A stretch of 64,000 nucleotides of DNA. Origin: Basidiobolus meristosporus CBS 931.73. Taxonomy: Eukaryota; Basidiobolomycota; Basidiobolomycetes; Basidiobolales; Basidiobolaceae. Where the stretch lies: positions 38,715 to 102,714 of the forward strand of contig MCFE01000290.1 in assembly GCA_002104905.1 (NCBI GenBank), in the 5' to 3' direction. A program made the position numbers and the translations under genes. The notes under the pieces were generated by a model. It did no database searches and had not been told where the DNA came from. It was given only the letters and a program-made list of their open reading frames with translations. Below are positions 1 through 11,624 of this stretch, in pieces. Within the stretch, counting starts at the first letter, position 1, and every line of letters begins with the position of its first letter.

Positions 1-18
1 TGACAAGTTGCATTGCAG

Positions 19-429
19 GTAAAAAATCTGGAGCTGGAGGAGATCACCGACCCCTCGCTATACCCCAACGTTATCCATGGAACCTACTTGGAGAAATGGA
101 AAGTGATAGGTAAGCCCGACCTTTCGTCTACTTTTGACCCCGCCCCAACACTCATATCTGCGCTCGATTCAGCCGAGAGTGGCCTCTCAAAGATGTCTCG
201 CAACCACATCCATTTTGCCAGTGGACTGGTCGGCGAGGAGAAGGTGATTAGTGGAATGAGACGAAACTGTACTGTCTTCATCTACGTTGACCTGAAAAAA
301 GCCCTGGAAGATAAGGTCCGATTCTTTAAGTCCTCGAACGGAGTGATCTTGTCGGAGGGGATTGATGGCATCTTGCCCGTCAAGTATTTCTCCCAAGTAT
401 TGGATTCAAACGGTGCTAGTTTACTGTGA
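19..429 (+). CDS. TPT1: tRNA 2'-phosphotransferase (Tpt1/KptA family), 3' part
   Basis: Tpt1 removes the 2'-phosphate left at the splice junction of ligated tRNAs, transferring it to NAD+. Upstream exons lie outside the window: the reading frame begins just after a likely 3' splice site (cattgcag, ends at 18). Family blocks in order are VIHGTYLEKW, GLSKMSRNHIHFA, the VISGMR block, a Y-V-D-L strand, FFKSSNGVILSEG and the LPVKYF end. A 63-nt GT-AG intron at 110-172 is in frame, so the frame stays open through it. Removing it places E-S-G-L directly after W-K-V-I, as the family requires, whereas the unspliced reading adds 21 unrelated residues. The stop is TGA at 427-429. The next gene is convergent, with a 186-bp spacer. 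The N-terminal catalytic Arg-His region cannot be seen here. Confidence 0.9.
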   Translation, partial: VKNLELEEITDPSLYPNVIHGTYLEKWKVIGKPDLSSTFDPAPTLISALDSAESGLSKMSRNHIHFASGLVGEEKVISGMRRNCTVFIYVDLKKALEDKVRFFKSSNGVILSEGIDGILPVKYFSQVLDSNGASLL

Positions 430-615
430 TCTCACTGAATCGTTTTTTGGTGAATAAGTGTTTATTGAATTAGGGGATGGGTGATGCTCCCATGGAAGCA
501 TCAATAAACGAACGATCAAGTGAACATTCGTTCTTCCTGGATTGAATATTGTTCTTTACATGGGTGGCGTGAGCTGATATATTGGATATTGAGGATGCAT
601 TGAGACTCGCGGGAT

Positions 616-1122
616 TTAGTCGTGAAGCTCCTCGTGTGTCAGCGCATCAAGCTGGGACCGTAATTCGAATATCTTCAAGCCAATCTTGCGCTGAACATCA
701 TTTTTCTGGGCCTCGTTGAGGCGTTCAAGTAGCGCGTCATATGCCTTTAGGCACTCGGTAACGGCCTGAAGGTACAAGCGCAGATTAGAGGTGGAAGTGA
801 GGAGCTTTGGTGTTTGGGCGGGACTAACCTCTTGGGCTGCGGCTTTCTCGTCATTATAGTAGACAGAGCCCTTGGATTCGGTAGCATACTCCAACTATTA
901 AGCAAACAACCATTAGCATTGTCCTTGGTTGAGCTGTCTGATTGCTATTTCAAAGCTACCCACTTCGTCTCTTGCTTCAAAGAACAAGTCGGTGATCTTG
1001 TCTATCTCAGACTGAACATTGACCTGAGAGGAGTAGAACCTTTTAGCGTAGATCGTGCTTCGGGAGGCACACAGGGAGCGTTTTAACAGCCCAAAGGTCA
1101 ACACTTTGTTTAGTTGGCTCAT
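616..1122 (-). CDS. small conserved-looking protein with mitochondrial presequence, unknown function
   Basis: Two exons on the minus strand, 1122-964 and 894-616, joined across a 69-nt intron (895-963, GTGGGT...AATAG), give 145 aa. The junction reads E-A-R-D-E then L-E-Y-A-T-E-S, a continuous helix-like segment. The unspliced frame meets a stop at once. Residues 1-30 are rich in Arg, Ser and Leu with no acid (MSQLNKVLTFGLLKRSLCAS), typical of a mitochondrial presequence. The rest is predicted helical and charged: an I-D-K-I-T-D-L-F-F-E-A-R-D-E segment, a V-Y-Y-N-D motif and a C-terminal G-L-K-I-F-E-L-R-S-Q-L helix. I recall similar small helical proteins in other eukaryotes but cannot name a family or function. 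Convergent with TPT1. Confidence 0.7.
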
Positions 1123-1568
1123 TCTCAGACTCTATTTAAGAGTCATATTGCATATCATTAGTGTTCAGTAAATGGTATTGGATGCATATAAACGAAGAAT
1201 ACTCAGATATGCACCTTGAATATTGCAAAAAGATAGTCGGTTGAAGTCTAGAACGAGCAATCAGCGATTTTAAAGAATATTCGTGGTTGCCGGTCATCAA
1301 TGGTTCATCTGGATCAAATTTTTCTGAGTAGCATGGGGAGATGAAGGGGGCTGTCATACGAGACTGGGGTTTCAATGAGCGATACCAAGTGGCATAATTG
1401 GTGATATAGGGTAATTGATATATGCACAAGATGGATCATGGTTAAATTAATGTTACTCAATCGAAGGATTGTTGCCTAAACCCATTGATTATCCGGTTCA
1501 ATTGAGGAGACCAACCGCTCTTGGTCCAGGAGTGTTAATCTTGCACTTGTACCCTCTTCTTGACAAAC
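1123..1568. other. intergenic, divergent promoters
   Basis: This 446-bp gap separates the minus-strand mitochondrial-type gene from the plus-strand 89-aa gene, so it must hold both promoters. A 97-aa minus ORF (1136-1429) has no recognisable motif and looks like chance. I see no clear TATA box or RNA gene. Confidence 0.5.
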
Positions 1569-1961
1569 ATGGGGAACGGAACTAACCTTTTGGTTTTAAT
1601 TACGGCCGGTGTGGCTCTAGCCTCGAATCCCGATGAGGCCTCCTTCAAGCTCTACATGGAGAAGACACTCCAACGGTAGGTTCTAAATCCCAAGTTCACC
1701 AGCCCCACCCCATCTGACCCTTTTAAAATGGCCAACTTAGCTCAGGCTCCTCCTGGTTCGAGCGTAAGCTCATTTCTCAGGTATCTGCAATGGTTTACAA
1801 GCGCAAGGTATTTATTGTTGTGGCGAGCTGTTGAGTGCATGTTAACTTAGTATTTGCTTTATCAGGACTACAAGTTTTTCTCCTTGATTTCCATTCCAGA
1901 GACCGAAACAACGTACTTGGGTGTTTTCGGGATTTGGGTGCCATTGCCTTTGATCAAGTAA
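1569..1961 (+). CDS. 89-aa three-exon protein with N-terminal hydrophobic segment
   Basis: Exons 1569-1675, 1741-1807 and 1866-1961 are joined across introns of 65 nt (1676-1740) and 58 nt (1808-1865), both GT-AG. They give one open frame of 89 aa ending in TAA. The start ATG (MGNGTNLLVLITAGVALAS) opens a hydrophobic segment that could be a signal peptide or anchor. It is followed by N-P-D-E-A-S-F, a W-F-E-R-K-L segment, a V-Y-K-R-K-D-Y-K-F-F-S-L strand and a Y-L-G-V-F-G-I-W ending. No single exon would be called by an ORF finder, but both junctions keep frame. An AATAAA signal overlaps the stop (about 1961-1966). I do not recognise the family. The compact conserved-looking end suggests a real small membrane-associated protein. 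Confidence 0.7.
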
Positions 1962-2304
1962 AATAAAGATCCTTTTCCAAGCATACCCAGCTCCTGTATC
2001 TTGATTCCACAGGAAAGCGAAGTAAGATAGAATCACCTATTCAACACGTGTGAAGCAAGTTGAGGTCAGTGGCGGAGCGCTTTAACCAGACAACTCGCAT
2101 CAACTCGTGGTTGTATAGACAAGTAGATATGCTTCCAGAGTGCTTGATTCCCGAGCCGAAACAGGTCATGTCCTTAGATGGACATTTTTTACATGGGTGG
2201 CCTAAGTACCAGACAGCATTATAGTTTATTTAGCATTGTCTTGTCTGAGGAATACGGCTATTACGAATCATGGCATGGCTGTACAGGGCTTTGGGTTTAA
2301 CAAT
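1962..2304. other. intergenic between convergent genes
   Basis: This 343-bp gap separates the 3' ends of the 89-aa gene (+) and the PSI-domain gene (-). It begins with a likely polyadenylation signal for the former. Nothing else is evident. Confidence 0.5.
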
Positions 2305-3119
2305 TCAGGTTCTTCTTTGATAAGAGGGGTTTATGTAGTGTTCAATCAATTCCTGCTTTCGACCTGCTTCCCAGGGCTCATTCTCGGATGGGTTAATAAT
2401 CGAGGAGGACGTGGAGCCAGTTTCGATAGAGTTTTCGTCGACACTTTTGTACTTCTGCTTCAAGCGGCTTCCTACTCCCAAGATACGGGTCCACGCGGAG
2501 TCTGGATTGACGTTGCCTCCCTCTTCATCAAAGGTCCATGGCGTGCTAAACGAGATTCGTCTGGAGGAGCGCGAGAGCAAGTATATTTTTTCTTCGTCTG
2601 TGGAGAACCAATGGCTGAGAAGGAGGTACACAATATAGAGTGTGGTGAGGCCGAGCAGTCCACCTAGTATGAAGATAGCTATGCTAAGAATGTGTACGTT
2701 CGGAACTACAAATCCGGAAGGGGGGCTTTGAGTTAGTGACTTCGGGAGGAGTCTCTTGGTTGTGTTTACCATAACATTGTCCGTATAGATAGTCTTCTGT
2801 GGTACATTCTGCCTCGTTGCTAGGCTCGAACCAACTTCCTTGAATGCATTTGTGGCTCTGAGAGATTGGTTATTTCCGGGGTTTTGGGAGGAAATTCGCT
2901 GTGTATACCTTGGTACAGAACCCACACCCGCTTATCGTCCCACAGGCGGAGCAGTCTGTGAATGCAGAGCAAGGATCTTTGCGAAGCCACTCAGTAAAGT
3001 CGACCACGTGGGGTTGGGTTTGGATTGAACTTACCTTGTATCACGCTGTTTGTGATATTAGCAGTCACAACGAAGGTTGGGATCAGGAGGCTGTAGAACA
3101 ATTTGCATAATGTTAACAT
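2305..3119 (-). CDS. single-pass membrane protein with N-terminal PSI (plexin-type cysteine-rich) domain
   Basis: Four exons on the minus strand, 3119-3035, 2976-2909, 2857-2770 and 2705-2305, with introns of 58, 51 and 64 nt, give 213 aa. Residues 1-20 are a signal peptide (MLTLCKLFYSLLIPTFVVTA). Residues about 29-79 form a Cys-rich module with the PSI pattern: D-P-C...F-T-D-C-S-A-C, C-G-F-C, K-C, a Trp, then E-C...Y-L-Y-G-Q-C. A strong transmembrane helix follows (ILSIAIFILGGLLGLTTLYI). The cytoplasmic tail is about 100 aa, Ser-rich, ending in basic residues. This is type I topology with a very small ectodomain. Without splicing, only the tail is visible as an ORF that begins at a GTG. PSI modules usually support extracellular or lumenal contacts. 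The partner is unknown, and a Golgi or vacuolar sorting role is possible. Confidence 0.72.
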
Positions 3120-4336
3120 CAAACGGGAGAGAACAAAGAGATGGGTTAACGGATAATACAAGCAAGGGTAACAAGAGTTAAGTTTAAGGGTAAAGTATAC
3201 GACCACAATGAAGGAATGCCGCTTGGTAAAATATCTAGTCAATAATCAATCGTTTCAGAATCAAGGTGGTGGGAGAAGCTGACACCATCGTTTACATCAT
3301 GTAATACTCGGCTCAATTTTGGAGGTTGTTTCGAAATTACCATCTAAAAGGGTGAAAACCGCCATTAGAAATCATGCTGATATACGTACGAATTACAATT
3401 CAACCGAATGACTCAGGTCTAATTGGAACAGAGGGCAACAGAGGGCATTTGTTTCAGCTCTGGGTGGAGTAGAATTCCCCCAAACCATTATCCTATTGAG
3501 GCAACGAGCATACATTGCGGGCCTCGCGCTATGCAACCGGCAAAGCCACCACTCAGTCTGAATCTCCAGGATGCAGCACACTTCTTCCAAGGCAGGTGGA
3601 GTTTTCGATGCTGTAGTAGATATGCTCGTGCGGGTAGCAGGCAGCGTTCAGGGACTACCCTCGGGGAACGAGAGCGATGTCTCACCTGATTGGTATCACT
3701 CATCGCCTCTTAAGGAATGCACTTTTATTTACAATGCGATGGAAGATAGTGATCACGTACTGTGCATTCCAGATCACGGCCAGTAATAAAGCATGGGTGT
3801 CAGCGCTTCCAAGCCTAAATCGGAATCGTGCCAACACGACCCCTGTTCTACTCATGAATCCTGCAATGGTCGTGGTGCTACATGGATTGATACGGAAGTT
3901 CCCTACTCACAATAAAGTCATTCAATCTCAGAGAATGGTTGCCAAGTAGCAGCCTTCACAATCCGTGGCAGGATGATCCGCTGGATATCCTGTGACGAGT
4001 TGGTGCACGCAACCCAGAACAAGCATCGAAATCACCAACACAGGCAACGCATGATAGCGACAATGGTGGAACATCCAACCACTACACTCAAAAATCCTTT
4101 TGCTTAGCCACCCCCTTCGCCTTATGGCTAGCTCTAGCTAGCCAGAGTATGGATCGAATGACAATGGGACCAATTACTCACGAGGAATGGAAAATTGCCG
4201 TTTAGTAAAATTGTTTATTATCATTTGTGCTCGGCCTATGTAAGCGTGTGGATAGGACCCATACGGGTAGTCGTGATTACGCTAGATTATGTAGAAGCCT
4301 AGCCCAACCGGTCTTGGCGATGTATGCAGTGCCTCC
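3120..4336. other. intergenic, several uninformative short ORFs
   Basis: This stretch of about 1.2 kb lies between two minus-strand genes. Overlapping ORFs at 3393-3949 on both strands reach 60-90 codons, but none shows a motif, a coherent splice pattern or a sensible start. I see no RNA gene or repeat. Confidence 0.4.
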
Positions 4337-5270
4337 TTACCAATCCAATCTACCACGGTATAATTCCTGAATAATATGCTCATCGAGGAGTGTTTTCTCG
4401 ACAATGGCTTGGGCATGGCAAGATTTGACTCGGCCATACCACACACCGACTACATGAAAGTTCCAGGGTTAATGAATGAACTTTTGGCAATGTAGCGATT
4501 TTGACGATTTACCTGGATAGATTATAACGTTGCCAGCAAACTTATGACCTATACTCCTGCGGATTAAATACGAGCCGAGAAAACCGTGGGTTACTTGAAG
4601 ACTTACCTCCGATATGGCTGACCATCAGAATTTCAACTTTCTCCTCTATGCCTTTCTCTTTGACTACCCGAAGGAATTCTTCCACCAGGATGGGTGCAGT
4701 CACTCCGCAACGCTTATCTCTTCTCTTGTGCGAACAGACCAAAATAAAGCTGAGTTCTTTAGGCAACTGCTTCACTTCAAATTCCTCCATATGTTGCTCT
4801 TCGCTATAGATATAGGTGTCCAGGAAGCAATCCAGGTTCTCGATGTTGACATTGCGCACGAGCTTATTATCGGGCAAAATGATGATCTCGTGGTCGCCTT
4901 CCTTTAGACCTTCGGGCACCTTTCGGTTGGTATTTGTGATGATCACTCTGGGTCCCTTGCGATTGGCAATTCTCTTGGTCAACTCCGCAGGTAGGCTCCC
5001 TTCCACCTCCTCGATACGCTCTGCCCAGTCATGCTTTCCGGTAGAAATCAAGAGCTGCTTGAAGTAGGGCTTCACTGTGCCTTCCATGGTCTCTTCCCTG
5101 TCTATTTTCAAATAACTGGGGAATTGTTTGTGCTCTTCACAAGGATTTTCGCAGTTCACACAATCACTCTCGTGAATGAAGTCATAATCCTGTGGTAGGC
5201 TATAAGTATCCGGCTCTGCACTTCCACTGCCGGTCAAAGTACGCTTGATGGTGTTTAGAAACCAACTCAT
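4337..5270 (-). CDS. Apd1/Aim32-like thioredoxin-fold [2Fe-2S] protein
   Basis: Exons 5270-4607, 4548-4513 and 4449-4337 are joined across GT-AG introns of 58 nt (4549-4606) and 63 nt (4450-4512), giving 270 aa. The sucrase/ferredoxin-like family signature is clear: F-I-L-V-C-S-H-K-R-R-D-K-R-C-G (Cys179 and Cys188, C-x8-C), then H-I-G-G-H (His219 and His223, H-x3-H) followed by K-F-A-G-N-V-I-I-Y-P and V-G-V-W-Y-G-R-V. In yeast Apd1/Aim32 this Cys2His2 set holds a bis-histidine [2Fe-2S] cluster. The second His and the G-x-W-Y-G-R-V block appear only after splicing, which supports the exon model. The protein ends R-L-D-W, matching the C-terminal tripeptide by which cytosolic Fe-S assembly recognises clients. 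An extra Cys cluster at 37-44 (CVNCENPC) is also present. APD1 and AIM32 cannot be separated by eye; the LDW tail favours a cytosolic protein. Confidence 0.88.
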
Positions 5271-6033
5271 GTTGCCGATGTATTCTACACAAACCTAAGC
5301 GTTTAGTGCGCCTTCTAAAGCCAATCTTAACAGGATGATGGAAAATTATTCTTCGAATCACCCATTTTTTTATGACATCGTTTTGGCAATTTGTCAAGGG
5401 ATTTCTCCACTGTGGGAAACCCCCATAATATTCGGTGCACAAGGATTTGGACTAATTTCCAATGCATATTGCCACCGGCTGACCAATGTAAGTAGCCTTC
5501 AGCAACCCACTAGCTATTTACCAGATTGGTCGAACTGTATGACTGGAGTTGACTGCATCCATATGGAGAACTTTGTTCACATTCATTGACTCATGCCTAT
5601 GACGTTTTTCTGGTGAATGATATGCTTGAAGGCTACATTTTATGGTGATTATCGGGGTACAAGGACTTTTACAGAAACCCCCATCCAGCCAGCAAATGAA
5701 ATGCCATGTCAATGTAACTTCGCTACTGGTTAAACCCCCAAGATTCTGAAAGTCGACAATATTTGCGTCGCAACGATGTTGGAACCCATTTGCAAATCTT
5801 GCTCATCCATTACCACATTCAAGTGTGCTTGTGTGGCAAAGGCCAGATCGATGTTACTTACCATATTGATGTGTTGCTATTTATAAGCGATTGTTATATA
5901 CACTATTTATTTTGTTTAGTTGGCAATGGGTTGATAAATCAGTCAAGATAATGGTTATCCTTAGGCCAAGATCGATCCAGGCGCATTGGACACGAGCCAG
6001 CACTGTAGGTCTGCTCTTTAGAGGTAAATTATA
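5271..6033. other. intergenic
   Basis: This gap of about 760 bp lies upstream of the Apd1-like gene and downstream of the Ser-rich 99-aa gene. ORFs at 5335-5589 (+) and 5763-5951 (+) show no domain, and the codons look random. A short Cys-containing stretch near 5776-5840 (frame of an ATG at 5776) is not enough to call a gene. Confidence 0.4.
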
Positions 6034-6333
6034 TCAAGAAGGGAGGATGCTTTCATGATCACCTAGACGAATCTCGTGCACTTGGACATCGTCCCGGTGC
6101 CGGTGATGTGTCCGACTGTTAAGCTTGTGATACAGTGAAGAGGAGCGGGAGGCAAACGCCTCTTCATTCCATATAAAGCCATAGGATTTTTTGGTGATTA
6201 GGATAGGTGTGTGATCGTATTCGCTGAAATATTCTTTGACATGAATGTCGCTTGAGGTGGAAGCACTGGAGATTGAGGATGTAGGGGAAGTCTCCCGGTG
6301 GACTTTCTGTGGAAGCGAATCAAAGTTGGACAT
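6034..6333 (-). CDS. 99-aa Ser-rich hypothetical protein
   Basis: Uninterrupted ORF starting with ATG (MSNFDSLPQKVHRE), followed by a Ser/Thr-rich low-complexity stretch (residues about 15-30) and a more structured half: V-K-E-Y-F-S-E-Y-D-H-T-P-I, an I-W-N-E-E-A segment, then V-Q-V-H-E-I-R-L-G-D-H. The acidic and aromatic second half and the absence of runs in other frames argue that it is real. I do not recognise a family. No signal peptide or transmembrane segment is visible, so a soluble protein is likely. Confidence 0.5.
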   Translation of the reverse strand: MSNFDSLPQKVHRETSPTSSISSASTSSDIHVKEYFSEYDHTPILITKKSYGFIWNEEAFASRSSSLYHKLNSRTHHRHRDDVQVHEIRLGDHESILPS

Positions 6334-8143
6334 ATCGAATTGGTTGATGAGCGAAATGGGGAGGGTGAAGGAAGCTCTCTAACTCAACTCTATAAAGGTA
6401 GCTTGGCCACTGGACTTGGAATCGTCAGGCTTTTTATACACGACATCGTGCTTCATTGAAGCTCGCCTACACATTTATATTAAGCTACTGTATAGGATCA
6501 GTATTCGAAACTTATCTTTATTTTAAAAACCTGTATTCCACTCTCCCTGATTGAGCCCAGGTATGATTAGAGTGCTTCCAATCAAGTGAATGCGACGTCA
6601 ACTACGCAGCTGTGAGCTGCAGCTTACATCTCTCTGCGAGAGATTATTTGTCATGTATTGGAATGAACTCACTCTGAATCAGATGGTTTCACCTGGCAAG
6701 ACGGGTCATGACAGCAGTGCACCAATTCACTTCAGGCTATTAACCAAGTTGCCACTATCAGGCTTCCAATTTGGGCTGATTTCTATTGATCGAGAAATCC
6801 ATCCAGAATCCAGAAGGGCTGCTAGCGGTGTACTACCAATCCCGTGAACACAGTTCACCGAAGTAGTGTGCGATGTAGCGGATCACCGGGCTGTGACTGC
6901 TCTCTATTTTTACTGTTATCGAAGGCTATATAAAGGGATATTTTTCTAGATCCAATACTCCGATCGGCCTTGCGAGCTTTTCTGAGCCAATTCGGATAAT
7001 CAGTTTCTAGCGCTATCTGGTGGAGACTTTTTCTTCATGAGCAGACTCTCTTACAGGTGAGTTTTCGGAGTCGGTGAATTTCTCATGTGGATTGGTGGCA
7101 GGCCGATAAATCGTTGATTGATCAGTCGGCATTCTCTGCAAGTGTTCTGTATGTTGAGTGATCTCGATTGCACACGAAGAAGGGCAGCCGGTTCGATGTA
7201 GAGATGTGATCGATGCCTATTCTGCTTGCGGGTAATGATGGCCTCTATGCTGTAAGCATATACACATGCGCCACCTTCAAAGCAGCTTATCGCGCCAACC
7301 AACCAACTCGATACTGACATTCGGGTTTCAAATATCTACAGTCCAAAGTAGGGATAGATGCAAGCCTTGCCCTCCCGAAGGACCAGTCGACCAATCAAAA
7401 TGGAGCACATGCGTGGAGTTATCAAGCCAGAGAAAGTCCGTTTTCTTGGAAACTATATATATGATCCATCACCAACCACAACTCACCAGTGACAAGGCTC
7501 CTCTTACACGGCAATCCCCCAATACATCAGACATCCTTGACCCAGGCACTGTTGGTCAAAGCTCTAGTTCAAAATTTGGAGATTGGGATCTTCATGGATT
7601 TTCAAATCCATTTCCATCTTCGTCTCCGTACCTTCATCGGTATATGGTCTATATGGCTTAACACCCTTGGTGGTTTGTGGCCGGGATAGATGGCAGTGGG
7701 TGTGAATCATCTGGGCAATTGTAAGACATGGGACACCACTTGAATCTTATTCCATTGAGAATAGTCACCAGGGCGTTTCTCGCAGTGACCCTTCCAATCC
7801 CCACAACGCGGGTGCCATGCACCACTCTTTTTAGACTATCTTACTATATATGTATAAAATCCAGGAGAACATCGAGTGCGATCATTTTATAGCTCTGTGT
7901 ACATCACTGCAACCACGAGCTTAAAAATACCTTCAAGTAAATTACAAACAAACAGGCACACTGTGGTGGTGTGTTTCGATAGATTGCTCACACAGATCTC
8001 GCTCGGAACCTTCCACAATGGTTTGAGTATGAAGGATGTACCATGGATATGATCCAGTTTGATGCAAGGTGCTCCTTTCAGGCGGTTAAGGCGCCCAATT
8101 ACTGATTTCCTCCCTTATGTATACTTGCCGACAACAACCATTT
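6334..8143. other. intergenic, 1.8 kb
   Basis: No gene can be supported. Two overlapping plus-strand frames at 7266-7661 and 7489-7689 are open, one with a hydrophobic end, but neither has upstream continuity, a convincing start or a recognisable motif. No RNA gene or repeat was seen. Confidence 0.4.
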
Positions 8144-9148
8144 TTACTGATGTTTTTCATGTAACTGGGCGCTGGCTTTTTGCTGGTCGACGGTCATCTC
8201 CGGAGGATCTGATAGATAAATCAACAGAGAGGGCACCGACGCTTGGCCTAGTACGAAAAAGAATGGGCCTATGTAGGGAACATACATCAATGAATAAAAC
8301 AAAATGGCAAAGGATAGGGTGACGGTTTGTCTGGGTGAAAACCACAGATATCTTTCTGAATTGGTGACCACAACCCGGGAGAAATAAGGCTCCAAGAGCT
8401 CCCAGGCCAGAGCTCTGCAGCCATAAAAGTAACTCAAGGCGTAGACACTATAAGGTTTCAGCACCGGAAATATAAAGGTAGCCAATGCAAACGTATATCC
8501 GACAGGTTTGCCGAAGGCTCGTGAAGTTAACCAAGCAGAGGCAAGTGGCGTTGCCAAAACTCCGATAACCGGAAGTAAAGATAATGCATAAACCGTTAAA
8601 AGCAGTCTTAAGCGACGGGTAGTACGAGCAAAGTAACGTTTCATCTCTTTCCAATAGGTGTAGCGGTATGGAACCCTAGAAAGTCGCACGAAATATGTGT
8701 ATGAAGATGCCTGGAGTGAGGTCATAAATACACGATCAAATGGTTGGGGATATAGATAACGAACGAACAAGAGTCCAATAAAAGGGGTGGTTGAGATTGC
8801 GCTTGACACGCTTAACATTACAGTATTCAAAGTGGAGTCAACCGTGGAGTAATCGTAGCGAAATAAATACCCAAAAAATAGGTTTCCCCACTTGACAAGT
8901 TTTAAAGGAAACAATATCAAGTTGTGGGTAACAAAATAAACGACAACCAAGAATCCGAATAGGATCAGGAACGACCACAAAAGCCACACGCGTAACTGAG
9001 GATTACGAAAAGATGCGACGGACCCTTCACAGGCGAGTTCAAATCCTTTGATGATATCAAAAAACATCTTCGTATTGGTTATGATCTGAGGGTATGATGC
9101 TGGTGACCGCGGTGGGGAAATATGTGGACTAGCGCTTCTCGAGTCCAT
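8144..9148 (-). CDS. polytopic membrane protein, EI24/RRT8-like
   Basis: Single-exon ORF of 334 aa with a Ser/Pro-rich N-terminus (SASPHISPPRSPASYP). About six hydrophobic segments follow: near residues 53-80 (VWLLWSFLILFGFLVVVYFV), 110-130, 185-215, 220-245 and a long pair at 275-315. The spacing, the F-G-Y-L-F-R-Y-D-Y segment and a C-terminal long hydrophobic hairpin resemble fungal EI24-domain proteins such as the RRT8/LDS (outer spore wall, lipid droplet) group. That assignment rests on general pattern only. The start ATG (MDSRSASPH) lies 326 bp downstream of the GFA1 stop on the same strand. Confidence 0.6.
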   Translation of the reverse strand: MDSRSASPHISPPRSPASYPQIITNTKMFFDIIKGFELACEGSVASFRNPQLRVWLLWSFLILFGFLVVVYFVTHNLILFPLKLVKWGNLFFGYLFRYDYSTVDSTLNTVMLSVSSAISTTPFIGLLFVRYLYPQPFDRVFMTSLQASSYTYFVRLSRVPYRYTYWKEMKRYFARTTRRLRLLLTVYALSLLPVIGVLATPLASAWLTSRAFGKPVGYTFALATFIFPVLKPYSVYALSYFYGCRALAWELLEPYFSRVVVTNSERYLWFSPRQTVTLSFAILFYSLMYVPYIGPFFFVLGQASVPSLLIYLSDPPEMTVDQQKASAQLHEKHQ

Positions 9149-9474
9149 CGTATCCCTAAATGCCTTCTATCTGTAAGAGAGCTTCCACTCTTTCAGCAGC
9201 CTTTATAATCCCCCAGTATCAATAGTACCAGGAATCCCACAATACGTCATGTCCGAAAAAAATAGCATTACATCAGGTGCCGCAGCAACCCTGGATTGCA
9301 CATCGATACTTTATATGCCAACCTTTATTTTTCTATGGAGTACGGCAGCTCTTTAGATGAGTAGTCTTAAGTACAACTAAATCCTATATTGAAGAACAGG
9401 GCATAGAGTATGGTGGTGAATGAGGCGTTGGTACATGTCAAAATTGATCAGATGCGATGGACTAAAATGGTGTA
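9149..9474. other. intergenic between tandem minus-strand genes
   Basis: This 326-bp gap is the 3' flank of GFA1 and the promoter side of the membrane-protein gene. I see no other feature. Confidence 0.5.

Positions 9475-11624
<2,150 letters not shown>

Noticed and set aside
481-500. Short inverted repeat (gatgct...agcatc) downstream of TPT1
   Set aside because: A small hairpin in a eukaryotic 3' flank; a bacterial-type terminator makes no sense here and the stem is only 6-7 bp.
3393-3949. Cluster of overlapping 60-90 codon ORFs on both strands
   Set aside because: No motif, no coherent start, and no splice sites that extend a frame; looks like chance in a region low in stops.
5763-5951. 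Plus ORF and a nearby Cys-containing frame that hinted at a zinc ribbon
   Set aside because: Cys spacing is irregular and the frame stops without a usable donor site.
7266-7689. Two overlapping plus-strand frames, one ending in a hydrophobic stretch
   Set aside because: Could be the tail of a membrane protein, but no upstream exons with matching phase were found and the codons look random.
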